The notes beneath the pieces were generated by a model. It searched no databases. It was not told the DNA's origin and saw nothing but the letters and a program-made list of their open reading frames with translations. The translations under genes and the position numbers were made by a program. A stretch of 64,000 nt of DNA from Chitinophagales bacterium (GTDB lineage: Bacteria > Bacteroidota > Bacteroidia > Chitinophagales > Chitinophagaceae): positions 186,001-250,000 of the forward strand of contig JAFLBL010000004.1 in the NCBI GenBank assembly GCA_017303855.1. The letters run 5' to 3'. Shown one piece after another: positions 24,895 to 32,827 of the stretch. Position 1 is the stretch's first letter. Each line of letters begins with the position of its first letter.

Positions 24895-25638
24895 TTACAG
24901 CGTATCCTGTTGTGCGGGAGGCGGGGGTGGGGGTGTTTTTTCACCTCTTTCCCCTTTCGGTCCACGCGGGCCCTTTTGACCATGCGGTCCTTTTCCAGGT
25001 TCGCCGTTACGACGGGGACCTTGCTTTTTCATTTCCTTCATTTTCTTTAACTGTTCTTCCGTCAGTACCGTTTTGAGATTCTCTTTCTGTTTTTGCGCCA
25101 GTTCTTTGAAAGCCGCTCTTTTTTGTTCTTCCGTCATTTTTTTATCCTCACGGATGGCTTTCATTTTATCGCCCATTTCTTTGCGGCTCTTTTCAAGCGT
25201 GGCGGATTGTTCATCGGTAAGTCCTAAGGTTGTTTTCATATGCGCCGCTCTTTTCTTCATCATTTCCTGGTGACGCGCCTGGCCTTCTTTTTTCAGGGTT
25301 TCCAGTTTGGCTTTTTGCTCAGGAGTAAAGATGCTTTCGATATTGGCCTTGTGTTCTTTTGCCAGTTTTTCCCTGCGGGCTTTCCACTCTTTAACCGTGA
25401 TGTCTTCATTCTTTTTCAGGTCTTCCATTTTTTTATGATGGGCTTCCTTCTCGGCTTTCATCTTTTCTTTCTGTGCATCCGTCAGGTTCAGTTGTTTCAA
25501 CGCCATTTTATGATCGCGGCCGGGGCCTTCGCCGCGTTTCATCATCCGGGGATGCTCTGCTTTCCGTTCAGGTATTTCCTGTGCATACGCAGACAATGCA
25601 AGCGCTATCATCAGCGCGGGGAGAATTAGTTTTTTCAT
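24895..25638 (-). CDS. Spy/CpxP-like (LTXXQ) periplasmic protein with collagen-like tail
   Basis: Secreted helical protein of 247 aa with signal peptide MKKLILPALMIALALSAYAQ. Residues 45-200 are lysine- and glutamate-rich helix carrying repeated LTxxQ-type motifs (LNLTDAQ, IFTPEQK, LGLTDEQ, KMTEEQK, VLTEEQL), as in the Spy/CpxP chaperones that bind unfolded envelope proteins or metals. The last 45 residues are a Gly-x-y run (GPHGQKGPRGPKGERGEK) followed by six prolines. Function as an envelope chaperone is inference. A hairpin terminator follows, and a heptamer-type repeat lies upstream. Confidence 0.78.
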   Translation of the reverse strand: MKKLILPALMIALALSAYAQEIPERKAEHPRMMKRGEGPGRDHKMALKQLNLTDAQKEKMKAEKEAHHKKMEDLKKNEDITVKEWKARREKLAKEHKANIESIFTPEQKAKLETLKKEGQARHQEMMKKRAAHMKTTLGLTDEQSATLEKSRKEMGDKMKAIREDKKMTEEQKRAAFKELAQKQKENLKTVLTEEQLKKMKEMKKQGPRRNGEPGKGPHGQKGPRGPKGERGEKTPPPPPPAQQDTL

Positions 25639-25753
25639 GATTTACTTTTTCTTTGAGACGGGTTACTGCTTCCAAATCCTTCGCCGGTCCAGGTTAATTA
25701 ATGTGAATGTAATAGAGACTCCGGGAGAGGGGAAAGGTTTAACGGGGAGGGGG

Positions 25754-25850
25754 GGTTGAAAGGTTCAACGGTTGATAAGTTGAAAAAGCGGGCTTCTCAA
25801 GAGACTCCCTGTCAACTTTTCAACCTTTCAACTTATTAACTTTTCACCCC
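25754..25850. repeat. Inverted repeat of CAACTTTT/CAACCTTT units, reaching the rlmN stop
   Basis: The left arm (25754-25790) has GGTTGAAAGG and GTTGATAAGTTGAAAAAG. The right arm (25811-25850) has CAACTTTT, CAACCTTT, CAACTTATTAACTTTT units. The two pair around about 20 bases. The rlmN stop codon (25844-25846) lies inside the right arm, so the last codons of rlmN come from the repeat. It can also act as the rlmN terminator. Confidence 0.75.
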
Positions 25851-26887
25851 TTATTCGCCAACTGCCCGCAGGCCGCATCAATATCCTTGCCACGGCTTTT
25901 GCGTAAGCGCACATTCACCCTGTGCTTTTCGAGGTATTGCATAAAAGCCTGCACTTTGGCTTCCTCGGGCTTCTGGAAACGGGCGAAGTCAATGGGATTG
26001 TATTCAATTATATTGATCAGATCGGCGGGTACCTGCCGGTAAACCTTAATCAGTTCATCCGCGTCTTTCAGCGAATCATTGAAGTCTTTAAAGAGAATGT
26101 ACTCGAACGTGATTTCATTGCCGGTCTGCTTATAGAAATAATTCAGGGCATCAATCAGCGTTTTGATATTGTTGGTATCATTAATGGGCATTATCTCATG
26201 CCGCTTCAGGTCATTGGCCGCGTGTAAGGAAAGGGCCAGTTTAAATTTTACTTTATCGTCTCCCAGCTGACGGATGCCTTTGGCCACACCGGCCGTGGAT
26301 ACGGTAATCCGGCGGGGACTCATGGCCAGTCCGTCGGGCGATGTAATCCGTTCAATGGAGCGGAGCACGTTTTTGTAATTCAGCAAGGGCTCTCCCATAC
26401 CCATGAATACGATATTGCTGAGTTTTTTTCCATGGGTTTTTTCACATTGCTGATTGATCAGCACCACTTCATCATAGATTTCATCAAATTCCAGGTTGCG
26501 CTTCCGGTCAATATATCCGGTGGCACAGAATTTACAGCTGAGCGAACAACCGATCTGAGAAGATACACAAGCTGTATACCGGGCTGTAGTCGGAATCAGC
26601 ACGCCCTCCACCATATGCCCGTCCCATGTACGGAACCGGGATTTGATGGTGCCATCAGCTGATAGCTGGGTGGTATCTACCGTGAGTGAGGGGAACGAAA
26701 AAGTTTCACCCAGCAACTGCCGCAGATTCTTACTCAGGTTGGTCATATCGGCAAAACTCATCGCCCCTTTCTGCCAGAGCCATTCATGAACCTGTTTGGC
26801 CCTGAATTTTTTTTCTCCCAGTTCTTCAAAAAAATTTTCAATTTCCGCCAGGGAGAGATGCCGTATGTTTTTTAATGTCTTTTTCAT
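25844..26887 (-). CDS. rlmN: 23S rRNA (adenine2503-C2)/tRNA methyltransferase, radical SAM
   Basis: Radical-SAM enzyme that methylates C2 of A2503 in 23S rRNA and A37 of some tRNAs. The cluster motif is CSLSCKFCATGY, and the second cysteine used in the covalent mechanism is in the C-terminal segment DAACGQLA. Length from this start is 347 aa. I chose ATG 26887 because an exact -7 box (TATCTTTG) lies only six bases upstream; the longer in-frame start at 26914 would lie before the promoter. The message is therefore probably leaderless or nearly so. The stop codon lies inside a repeat arm. Confidence 0.95.
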   Translation of the reverse strand: MKKTLKNIRHLSLAEIENFFEELGEKKFRAKQVHEWLWQKGAMSFADMTNLSKNLRQLLGETFSFPSLTVDTTQLSADGTIKSRFRTWDGHMVEGVLIPTTARYTACVSSQIGCSLSCKFCATGYIDRKRNLEFDEIYDEVVLINQQCEKTHGKKLSNIVFMGMGEPLLNYKNVLRSIERITSPDGLAMSPRRITVSTAGVAKGIRQLGDDKVKFKLALSLHAANDLKRHEIMPINDTNNIKTLIDALNYFYKQTGNEITFEYILFKDFNDSLKDADELIKVYRQVPADLINIIEYNPIDFARFQKPEEAKVQAFMQYLEKHRVNVRLRKSRGKDIDAACGQLANKG

Positions 26888-26893
26888 CCGGGG

Positions 26894-26901
26894 CAAAGAT
26901 A
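26894..26901 (-). promoter_or_regulatory. -7 box (TATCTTTG) of rlmN, leaderless geometry
   Basis: Exact TAnnTTTG on the minus strand with six bases to the ATG. Given usual -7 box to start distances, transcription would begin at or next to the start codon. Confidence 0.6.
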
Positions 26902-26956
26902 GCCACTGCGGCACGGATTAAACGATTTCCCGGATATTTGCTTTAAATCAGCTTGC

Positions 26957-28156
26957 ATGAACCCTGTCTACATTATTGATGCGGTACGAACCCCGGTGGG
27001 CCGGTATGGTGGTGCTTTAAGCAGCATCCGGCCGGATGATCTGCTGGCTTATATCATCCGTGCATTGTTGCGCCGCAACGAAAATGTGGATCCGGCGGCC
27101 ATAGAAGAGGTCATTGCCGGAGCGGCCAACCAGGCCGGAGAAGATAACCGGAATGTGGCCCGTATGGCAGCCCTGTTGGCAGGCTTACCCGTTTCTGTGG
27201 CCGGCAGCACGGTCAACCGGCTCTGCGCATCGGGGCTCCAGGCTATAATGGACGGCAGCCGGCAAATCAGGTGCGGCGATGCGGATTTGCTGATTGCTTC
27301 CGGTGTGGAAAGCATGACCAGGGCTCCGTTTGTTATGGCAAAAAGCAAGGAAGCATTCGGTCGCAGCGCGGAACTGTTTGATACCACGATGGGCTGGCGT
27401 TTTGTCAACCCGGGACTGGCCGCCATGTATCACCCGTTTACTATGGGAGAGACAGCTGAGAATGTGGCCAGGCAATGGGCCATTTCAAGAGCGGAGCAGG
27501 ATGCTTTTGCTCTTTCTTCACAGGAAAAATATGCGGCCGCCAAAGCCGCTGATAAATGGGCGGATGAAATCACGCCGGTTGAAATGAATCAGAAAGGCCT
27601 GATCAGCTGGGTGGTGAATGATGAACACCCCAGGCAGACTTCGCTTGAAAAACTGGCTGCTTTACAACCCGCATTTATAAAAGACGGAACCGTTACGGCG
27701 GGCAACTCTTCTGGTATCAATGATGGGGCGGCAGCTATGCTGTTGGCTGGTGAAGCGGCGGTTAAAAAATACGGATTACAGCCAATGGCAAAAATAGTGT
27801 CAATGGCGGTGGCTGGCGTGGATCCGGCTATTATGGGTATCGGGCCGGTGCCCGCCACGCAAAAAGCACTGCAAAGAGCCGGGCTTACCATGGCTGATAT
27901 AGACCTGGTGGAACTGAATGAGGCGTTTGCATCGCAATCGCTGGCCTGTATCCGAGAGTTGGATATACCGGCTGATAAAGTAAATGTAAACGGAGGGGCT
28001 ATTGCCATCGGTCACCCGCTTGGCTGCAGCGGTGTACGTATTTCGGTTACCCTCCTGCATGAAATGCAGCGCCGCCATGTCCGTTACGGACTGGCCACCA
28101 TGTGTGTAGGTGTGGGACAGGGAGCGGCGGTTATTTTTGAGAGAATGAATCCATAG
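26957..28156 (+). CDS. Thiolase (acetyl-CoA or 3-oxoadipyl-CoA acyltransferase)
   Basis: Thiolase-fold enzyme of 399 aa that cleaves or forms beta-ketoacyl-CoA. The nucleophile is C90 (NRLCASG), with H353 (GGAIAIGHPLGCSG) and C383 (MCVGVGQG) completing the active site. The start MNPVYIIDAVRTPVGRYGG and the segment ALLRRN resemble PcaF/PaaJ 3-oxoadipyl-CoA thiolases more than PhaA, but no aromatic degradation genes are nearby, so the substrate is open. It is divergent from rlmN. Confidence 0.92.
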   Translation: MNPVYIIDAVRTPVGRYGGALSSIRPDDLLAYIIRALLRRNENVDPAAIEEVIAGAANQAGEDNRNVARMAALLAGLPVSVAGSTVNRLCASGLQAIMDGSRQIRCGDADLLIASGVESMTRAPFVMAKSKEAFGRSAELFDTTMGWRFVNPGLAAMYHPFTMGETAENVARQWAISRAEQDAFALSSQEKYAAAKAADKWADEITPVEMNQKGLISWVVNDEHPRQTSLEKLAALQPAFIKDGTVTAGNSSGINDGAAAMLLAGEAAVKKYGLQPMAKIVSMAVAGVDPAIMGIGPVPATQKALQRAGLTMADIDLVELNEAFASQSLACIRELDIPADKVNVNGGAIAIGHPLGCSGVRISVTLLHEMQRRHVRYGLATMCVGVGQGAAVIFERMNP

Positions 28157-28210
28157 AAATCCGTAACTTTTTTCCCGTTTAAACGTTGAGGTAAAATCAA
28201 AAACTACAAT

Positions 28211-28573
28211 ATGAAGAAAATTCTCTTTTCCTTATTCCTGATTTTCGGATGTACCCTGGCCCAGGCGCAGACCGATTCCCTGTTTCAGCAATACACGGGT
28301 AAATACAGTTTTCCGGAAGGAAGCCCGGTAAGCGAAATCGGCGTGATTGTGGAGAATGGCATACTGACGGCCACTTCCGCCATGGGCAATTCCGAGCTGA
28401 AAGCGACCGACAGCAAAGATGTGTATGAAGTAGTAGCGTATGCAGGCACCGCTACATTTAAACGGAATGCCGAGGGCAAAGTGATCGGGGTAACGATCCA
28501 GGTACAGGATATGAACCTGGAAGGAACCAAGGTGGAAGAAAAGCAAAAACCGGCGGAACGAAAGGAACAATAG
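28211..28573 (+). CDS. Small secreted protein, DUF3471-like
   Basis: 120 aa with a signal peptide (MKKILFSLFLIFGCTLAQAQ) and one small beta-rich domain. The pattern YTGKYSFPEG, GVIVENGILTA, TFKRNAEGKVIGVTIQV resembles DUF3471, a domain often found at the end of serine-hydrolase (beta-lactamase-like) proteins in this phylum; here it stands alone. The C-terminus is charged. No enzymatic residues are apparent. It lies 54 bases after the thiolase gene and converges on hisS. Confidence 0.7.
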   Translation: MKKILFSLFLIFGCTLAQAQTDSLFQQYTGKYSFPEGSPVSEIGVIVENGILTATSAMGNSELKATDSKDVYEVVAYAGTATFKRNAEGKVIGVTIQVQDMNLEGTKVEEKQKPAERKEQ

Positions 28574-28661
28574 TACCGGTATTTTTTATATATAACGGAA
28601 AACAGTATTCCGGTGGCTGGTTTACAGTGATGGCTGCAGACCCGCCCCCGGATTTTTTTTA

Positions 28662-30050
28662 TCAGAAAGTGTATTGCAGTAATGCTGCCGCTGACAAAGT
28701 CTGTTGTTCGCCGGTACGCAGGTTTTTCAGATTACAGCTGTTGCCGGCCATTTCTTTTTCTCCGATTATGACTACAAACGGGATATTCTTTTTCTCCGCA
28801 TATTTAAACTGCTTGTCGAATTTGCTGTTTTCATGGAAAAGCTCTCCGCGTACACCCCGTTGCCGCAGTTGTCCGAGTAACCCGAACGCATAAGCGCTTT
28901 CTGCCTCTCCCAGGTTAAAGAACAGTACCTGTGTACCCACATGTACATCCGCGGGGAATAACTGCAGTTCTTCGAGAACATCGTAAATCCGGTCCACGCC
29001 AAAGGAAATACCCACGCCGGGAATACCGGGAACCCCGAACAGTCCCGTGAGGTCATCATACCGGCCGCCGCCGCCAATACTGCCCATTTTAACACGGGCA
29101 GGGGCTTTCACTTCGAATATAATACCCGTGTAATAATTGAGCCCGCGCGCCAATGTGGGATCGATGAAGAGTCGGGAGCCGGGAGTCGGGTGTCCGGAGT
29201 CGGGAGATGTAAATGCGCCGGCCAGTTTGTCAAGTTCGGCGATTCCGTTTTTCCCACTGACATTTTCCCCGAGCAGTGGTGAAAGGCTGGCGAGGATTTC
29301 CTCATTAGTTCCGGTGATGTTCAGGTATTTTTCAATGATACTGATCTGATCGCCGGTTAACCCCCGGGTGGATAGTTCTTCTTTTACTTTGTCCGGGCCG
29401 ATTTTATCAAGCTTATCAATAGCGACAGTGATATCGGTGATTCTGTCTGCGCCGCCACAAATCTCTGCCAGTGCCGCCAGTACTTTACGGCTGTTGATCC
29501 GCAGCTCATAATCGGCCAGCCCGAGCCGGGTAAATACTTCATGGTAAATGGAAACCAGTTCCACTTCATTCAGCAGGGCCTGGCTGCCTACCACATCCGC
29601 ATCACATTGGTAAAATTCGCGGTAACGCCCTTTTTGCGGCCGGTCGGCCCGCCATACCGGTTGTATCTGGTACCGTTTGAACGGAAAACTAAGCTGCCCG
29701 TGGTTCATGGCCACATAGCGGGCAAAGGGAATGGTGAGGTCATATTTAAGCGCGCGTTCGGTAATGCCGCTGCTGTTTTTCCCCTGCAGTACTTTTTCAA
29801 AATCTGCGCGTATCTGCCCTTCTTTCGCGGGATTGTCCAGCCCGTTATTCAGAATTTTAAAAATCAGTTTGTCTCCCTCTTCTCCGTATTTACCCATCAG
29901 TGTATCGAGATTTTCCATTGCCGGTGTTTCCAGCGGCTGAAAACCGTACAGCTCAAACACAGCTCGGATCGTTTGCAGAATATAAGTTCGTTTTCGTACC
30001 ACATCCGGTCCGAAATCACGTGTTCCCTGTGGTATGCTTGGTTTGGCCAT
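28662..30050 (-). CDS. hisS: Histidyl-tRNA synthetase
   Basis: Class II aminoacyl-tRNA synthetase charging tRNA-His. Motif 2 is RADRPQKGRYREFYQCD, the histidine loops are LARGLNYYTG and GGGGRYDDL, and motif 3 GVGISFGVDRIY; an anticodon-binding domain closes the protein (462 aa). A proline- and serine-rich insertion just before the LARGLNYY loop (TSPDSGHPTPGSRLF) is encoded by a GACTCCC heptamer array, the unit also seen in the sulfite reductase gene. It follows the phosphatase gene after ten bases on the same strand and is probably cotranscribed with it. Confidence 0.96.
   Translation of the reverse strand: MAKPSIPQGTRDFGPDVVRKRTYILQTIRAVFELYGFQPLETPAMENLDTLMGKYGEEGDKLIFKILNNGLDNPAKEGQIRADFEKVLQGKNSSGITERALKYDLTIPFARYVAMNHGQLSFPFKRYQIQPVWRADRPQKGRYREFYQCDADVVGSQALLNEVELVSIYHEVFTRLGLADYELRINSRKVLAALAEICGGADRITDITVAIDKLDKIGPDKVKEELSTRGLTGDQISIIEKYLNITGTNEEILASLSPLLGENVSGKNGIAELDKLAGAFTSPDSGHPTPGSRLFIDPTLARGLNYYTGIIFEVKAPARVKMGSIGGGGRYDDLTGLFGVPGIPGVGISFGVDRIYDVLEELQLFPADVHVGTQVLFFNLGEAESAYAFGLLGQLRQRGVRGELFHENSKFDKQFKYAEKKNIPFVVIIGEKEMAGNSCNLKNLRTGEQQTLSAAALLQYTF
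29169..29208. repeat. In-frame tandem heptamer array (GAGTCGG/CCGACTC) inside hisS
   Basis: Five to six units of GAGTCGG (equivalent to GACTCCC on the other strand with shifts), some altered (GAGCCGG, GTGTCCG). It encodes the short insertion of HisS between the insertion domain and the second histidine motif. Confidence 0.85.
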
Positions 30051-30060
30051 GTCGTATAAA

Positions 30061-30519
30061 TTATTTGCTGTATTTCATTATTATTTTGTCACATACCTGA
30101 TCAATCATCCGGTACACTTCATGATAGCCCGGTTCAGGTCCGTACCAGGGATCGGGCACATCCAGGTTTTTACCGGGATGGAGTTCATTCATCAGGAGAT
30201 CTGCCTTCGACGGGTCGAAGGAATGCCTGGAGATGTATTTTATTTCTTCCAGTACATCCGCAGCCAGTGCATAGATTTTATCATAGGTCTTAAAATCATC
30301 TGCGCGGAACCGTCTCGAACGTTGCCTGCTGATATCGATACCGTTTAACCTGGCCACTTTCTGCGACAGGTGATGCGGGGCTTCGCCTGTATGATATCCG
30401 TTGGTGCCGGCACTCTCTATACTCCAGTTCAGTCCGGCTTTAAACGCTTTCTCCTGTAAGATGCCTTCCGCCAACGGGCTACGGCAGATATTGCCCAGGC
30501 AAACCATCAGAATCTTCAT
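30061..30519 (-). CDS. Low-molecular-weight protein tyrosine phosphatase
   Basis: Cysteine-dependent phosphatase of 152 aa. The P-loop CLGNICRS gives C7 and R13 (CX5R), and the general acid is the aspartate in DVPDPWYG. Small LMW-PTPs act on phosphotyrosine in proteins, often in polysaccharide export control, or on small phosphoesters. ATG 30519 is chosen since an exact -7 box lies four bases upstream; a longer frame from 30549 would include the promoter. It is the first gene of an operon with hisS. Confidence 0.92.
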   Translation of the reverse strand: MKILMVCLGNICRSPLAEGILQEKAFKAGLNWSIESAGTNGYHTGEAPHHLSQKVARLNGIDISRQRSRRFRADDFKTYDKIYALAADVLEEIKYISRHSFDPSKADLLMNELHPGKNLDVPDPWYGPEPGYHEVYRMIDQVCDKIIMKYSK

Positions 30520-30523
30520 GCTG

Positions 30524-30531
30524 CAAATATA
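30524..30531 (-). promoter_or_regulatory. -7 box (TATATTTG) of the phosphatase-hisS operon, leaderless geometry
   Basis: Exact TAnnTTTG on the minus strand, with only CAGC between the box and the ATG. Transcription would start at the initiation codon. Confidence 0.6.
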
Positions 30532-30686
30532 AACAGGCAGGAGGAGCAATGGATGAAATAACCTTATTAATCCGGCAGGATAAAAAACTGTTAAAAGCAG
30601 TGTTACTGTGTGTTATATCCGTAAAAAGACCAGGCAGATGTATGGATATTGAATCAATCCCGCATCTGAATAGTAAACACATCACC

Positions 30687-31499
30687 ATGACAAACATCGA
30701 CATGCTGCATGCAAGCCCGCTTGATATTCTGTTTGAAAACAGAAACAAAGCCTATGGCGCTTATGCCCTGCGTACGGGTTATACATCCCGGATGCTGACG
30801 GCAATGGCCGCCGGAATTTCAGTGATCGTATTGGTGCTGACAGCTGTACAGACGCGTGGTAAAGGGCAGGTTGGTAATGAACCGGTAGCAAAAACGGAAG
30901 GTATGGTCATCCGTGAGGTTCGTATGCCCGAGCAACAACTGCCGGAACCGGAAAAAGTGAAAGAAATACCTGCGGCTAAAAAGCCGGAAAAGATTGCTAC
31001 GGTTAAGTATGTCAGCACTATTGCAATAAAGCCTGATGTGAAAACGGATATGGCAGCGATTGATGATATGGAAGGTAAGGCTATTGCAGAAATATCCGGA
31101 GAAGGAAAACCGGCAGTTGGTACGGAAGTGGAAATGGTACAACCCGATGCAGGAACAGGTACCGCAATTGCCGCCCCTGAACAACCTGAATTTACGGTGC
31201 AGGAACGGAGTCCTGAATTTCCGGGAGGAGCAGAAGCGTTACGTAAGTTTCTGGCCCGTAACCTGGTGTCTCCGGATAACCTGGACGAAGGAGAGATAAA
31301 GACAGTAAGAATACGTTTTCGTGTGGAAAAAGACGGAGCCGTCAGGACATTTGAAATACTGACCAGCGGGGGAGAGAATTTCGATGGCGAAGTAGTCCGG
31401 GTATGCCGTAAAATGCCGAAATGGGTGCCTGCATTGCAAAATGGCGTTCATATTCCCGTTGACTACGTTTTGCCGGTAACATTTGTCGGGTCAGAGTAA
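30687..31499 (+). CDS. TonB family energy transducer
   Basis: Links the inner-membrane proton motor to outer-membrane receptors. The start MTNIDMLHASPLDILFENRNKAYGAYALR is the same opening seen in the TonB at 53276, and the gene is therefore started at ATG 30687 rather than at an upstream in-frame ATG (30549). A single membrane segment lies at about residues 35-52, then a proline/lysine/glutamate-rich spacer, and a C-terminal TonB domain (about 185-270, FPGGAEALRKFLARNL to PVDYVLPVTF). It has no ExbB/ExbD beside it and may share those at 51-53 kb. Confidence 0.85.
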   Translation: MTNIDMLHASPLDILFENRNKAYGAYALRTGYTSRMLTAMAAGISVIVLVLTAVQTRGKGQVGNEPVAKTEGMVIREVRMPEQQLPEPEKVKEIPAAKKPEKIATVKYVSTIAIKPDVKTDMAAIDDMEGKAIAEISGEGKPAVGTEVEMVQPDAGTGTAIAAPEQPEFTVQERSPEFPGGAEALRKFLARNLVSPDNLDEGEIKTVRIRFRVEKDGAVRTFEILTSGGENFDGEVVRVCRKMPKWVPALQNGVHIPVDYVLPVTFVGSE

Positions 31500-31590
31500 C
31501 AAAATTTATCTAATTTGCTCCGCCCTTTGGTTCCGGTCTCCTTTCCTGGCTTCCGGAACAGTTTTCAGGGCACTTTTTAAAGCAGTTCTC

Positions 31591-31845
31591 ATGTCACAGT
31601 TAGAAGAATACGAAAGAAAGAAAAGGAAACAGGTGGCCGGTATGAAGTCGCTGATGGACTATGGTATGGGCTTCCTGATTCTGGCACTCGGTTTTTTCTT
31701 TTTATTCCGCACACAATTGGGAAGAATACCCCTGAATGAACGGCTGGGCAAACCGGATACACTGGAATATGTGTTTGGCAGTTTCTGTCTTTTATACGGT
31801 TTATGGCGGATGTACAGGGGGTACAAGAAAAATTATTTCAGATGA
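31591..31845 (+). CDS. Small membrane protein, unknown family
   Basis: 84 aa with a charged N-terminus (EEYERKKRKQ) and two predicted membrane segments separated by a short polar loop (GRIPLNERLGKPD). I do not recognise the family. ATG 31591 is chosen; the frame is open further upstream but that part is not protein-like. Its stop overlaps the start of the PstS-like gene (ATGA), so the pair is translationally coupled. Genes of this kind recur between tonB and a substrate-binding protein in Bacteroidota; no function is proposed. Confidence 0.6.
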   Translation: MSQLEEYERKKRKQVAGMKSLMDYGMGFLILALGFFFLFRTQLGRIPLNERLGKPDTLEYVFGSFCLLYGLWRMYRGYKKNYFR

Positions 31846-32786
31846 GCAGCTCAGGCAAGTGGTTAAGGCAATCCGGTAATACAGTGATAGCGGGGATATT
31901 TCTCCTGCTGTTATTGTCCGCCTGTACTTCCTATGAGGAGCAGGAAAATAATTTACCGGATACCCGTAATCGAGGTACCATCCATGTAAGCGCTGACGAG
32001 AGTTTCAAACCGGTTATTGATGAACAGGTGAAAGTCTATGAATCCAATCATCCGGGTACACATATCCTGGTAAATTATAAACCCGAAGCGGAATGTCTGA
32101 AAGATATGCTGACGGATAGTGTGCGGATGGTGATTGTGACCCGGCGGCCCTCACAGGAGGAAAGAGATTGGGTATCGGATTCATTAAAAAAGCAGACACG
32201 CAGTATGGTGATTGCCCGGGATGGCATTTCGGTAATCCTCCATCCGGATGCACCGGATTCGTTGTTGACGATGACGGATATCCGGGAAATCCTCACCGGA
32301 AGATTTAAGAAAAATTTAATTCCTGTTTTTGACGGGGTAAAAGCAACCAGTACGGTACGTTTTATCATCGATTCAGTATTGAAGGGCGATTCGCTGACAC
32401 CAACGGCGATGGCGGCCCGGAGCAGTGAGGGAGTTATTGATTATGTTTCAAAAAATCCCGGGGTGGTTGGGTTTATCGGGGTGAGCTGGATCGGGAACCC
32501 GGAGGATTCGAGTTATATGAGTTTTTTGAAGAAGGTGAAAGTGGCGCATCTCCAGGCCACGGATATCCCGGATTCGTATGTAAAAGCCTATCAGGCAAAC
32601 ATCTATCTCAAAAGATATCCAATGGTACGGGATTTGGTCTATATCCTGAAGGAGAACCACAGGGGACTTGGAACGGGGTTTGCGAACTTTATGAGCGGGG
32701 AGATCGGGCAGATTATTTTTAAAAGAGCCTATCTCGCTCCTAGCTTCAAAAACCTGTCGATCCGACCGGTAAAGCTGAATGAGTAG
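31842..32786 (+). CDS. PstS-like substrate-binding lipoprotein
   Basis: Periplasmic binding protein of the phosphate-binding (PBP-like, PstS) family, 314 aa. A lipoprotein signal ends LLLLLSAC with C28 as the lipid-modified residue. The mature part has GTIHVSADESFKPVIDE, a conserved first strand, and SRPS-like segments (RRPSQEE, AARSSEGVIDYV, GVVGFIG). No pstCAB permease genes are near, so it may act in a sensory or TonB-linked role rather than ABC import. It overlaps the small membrane protein gene and precedes the TPR gene. Confidence 0.78.
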   Translation: MSSSGKWLRQSGNTVIAGIFLLLLLSACTSYEEQENNLPDTRNRGTIHVSADESFKPVIDEQVKVYESNHPGTHILVNYKPEAECLKDMLTDSVRMVIVTRRPSQEERDWVSDSLKKQTRSMVIARDGISVILHPDAPDSLLTMTDIREILTGRFKKNLIPVFDGVKATSTVRFIIDSVLKGDSLTPTAMAARSSEGVIDYVSKNPGVVGFIGVSWIGNPEDSSYMSFLKKVKVAHLQATDIPDSYVKAYQANIYLKRYPMVRDLVYILKENHRGLGTGFANFMSGEIGQIIFKRAYLAPSFKNLSIRPVKLNE

Positions 32787-32827
32787 ACAAATATTTATAT
32801 TTACAATTCTTAAACGTGAACAGTAAA

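Noticed and set aside
31842..32786. Part of a phosphate ABC import (pst) operon
   Set aside because: No permease, ATPase or phoU gene is present; neighbours are tonB and TPR genes.
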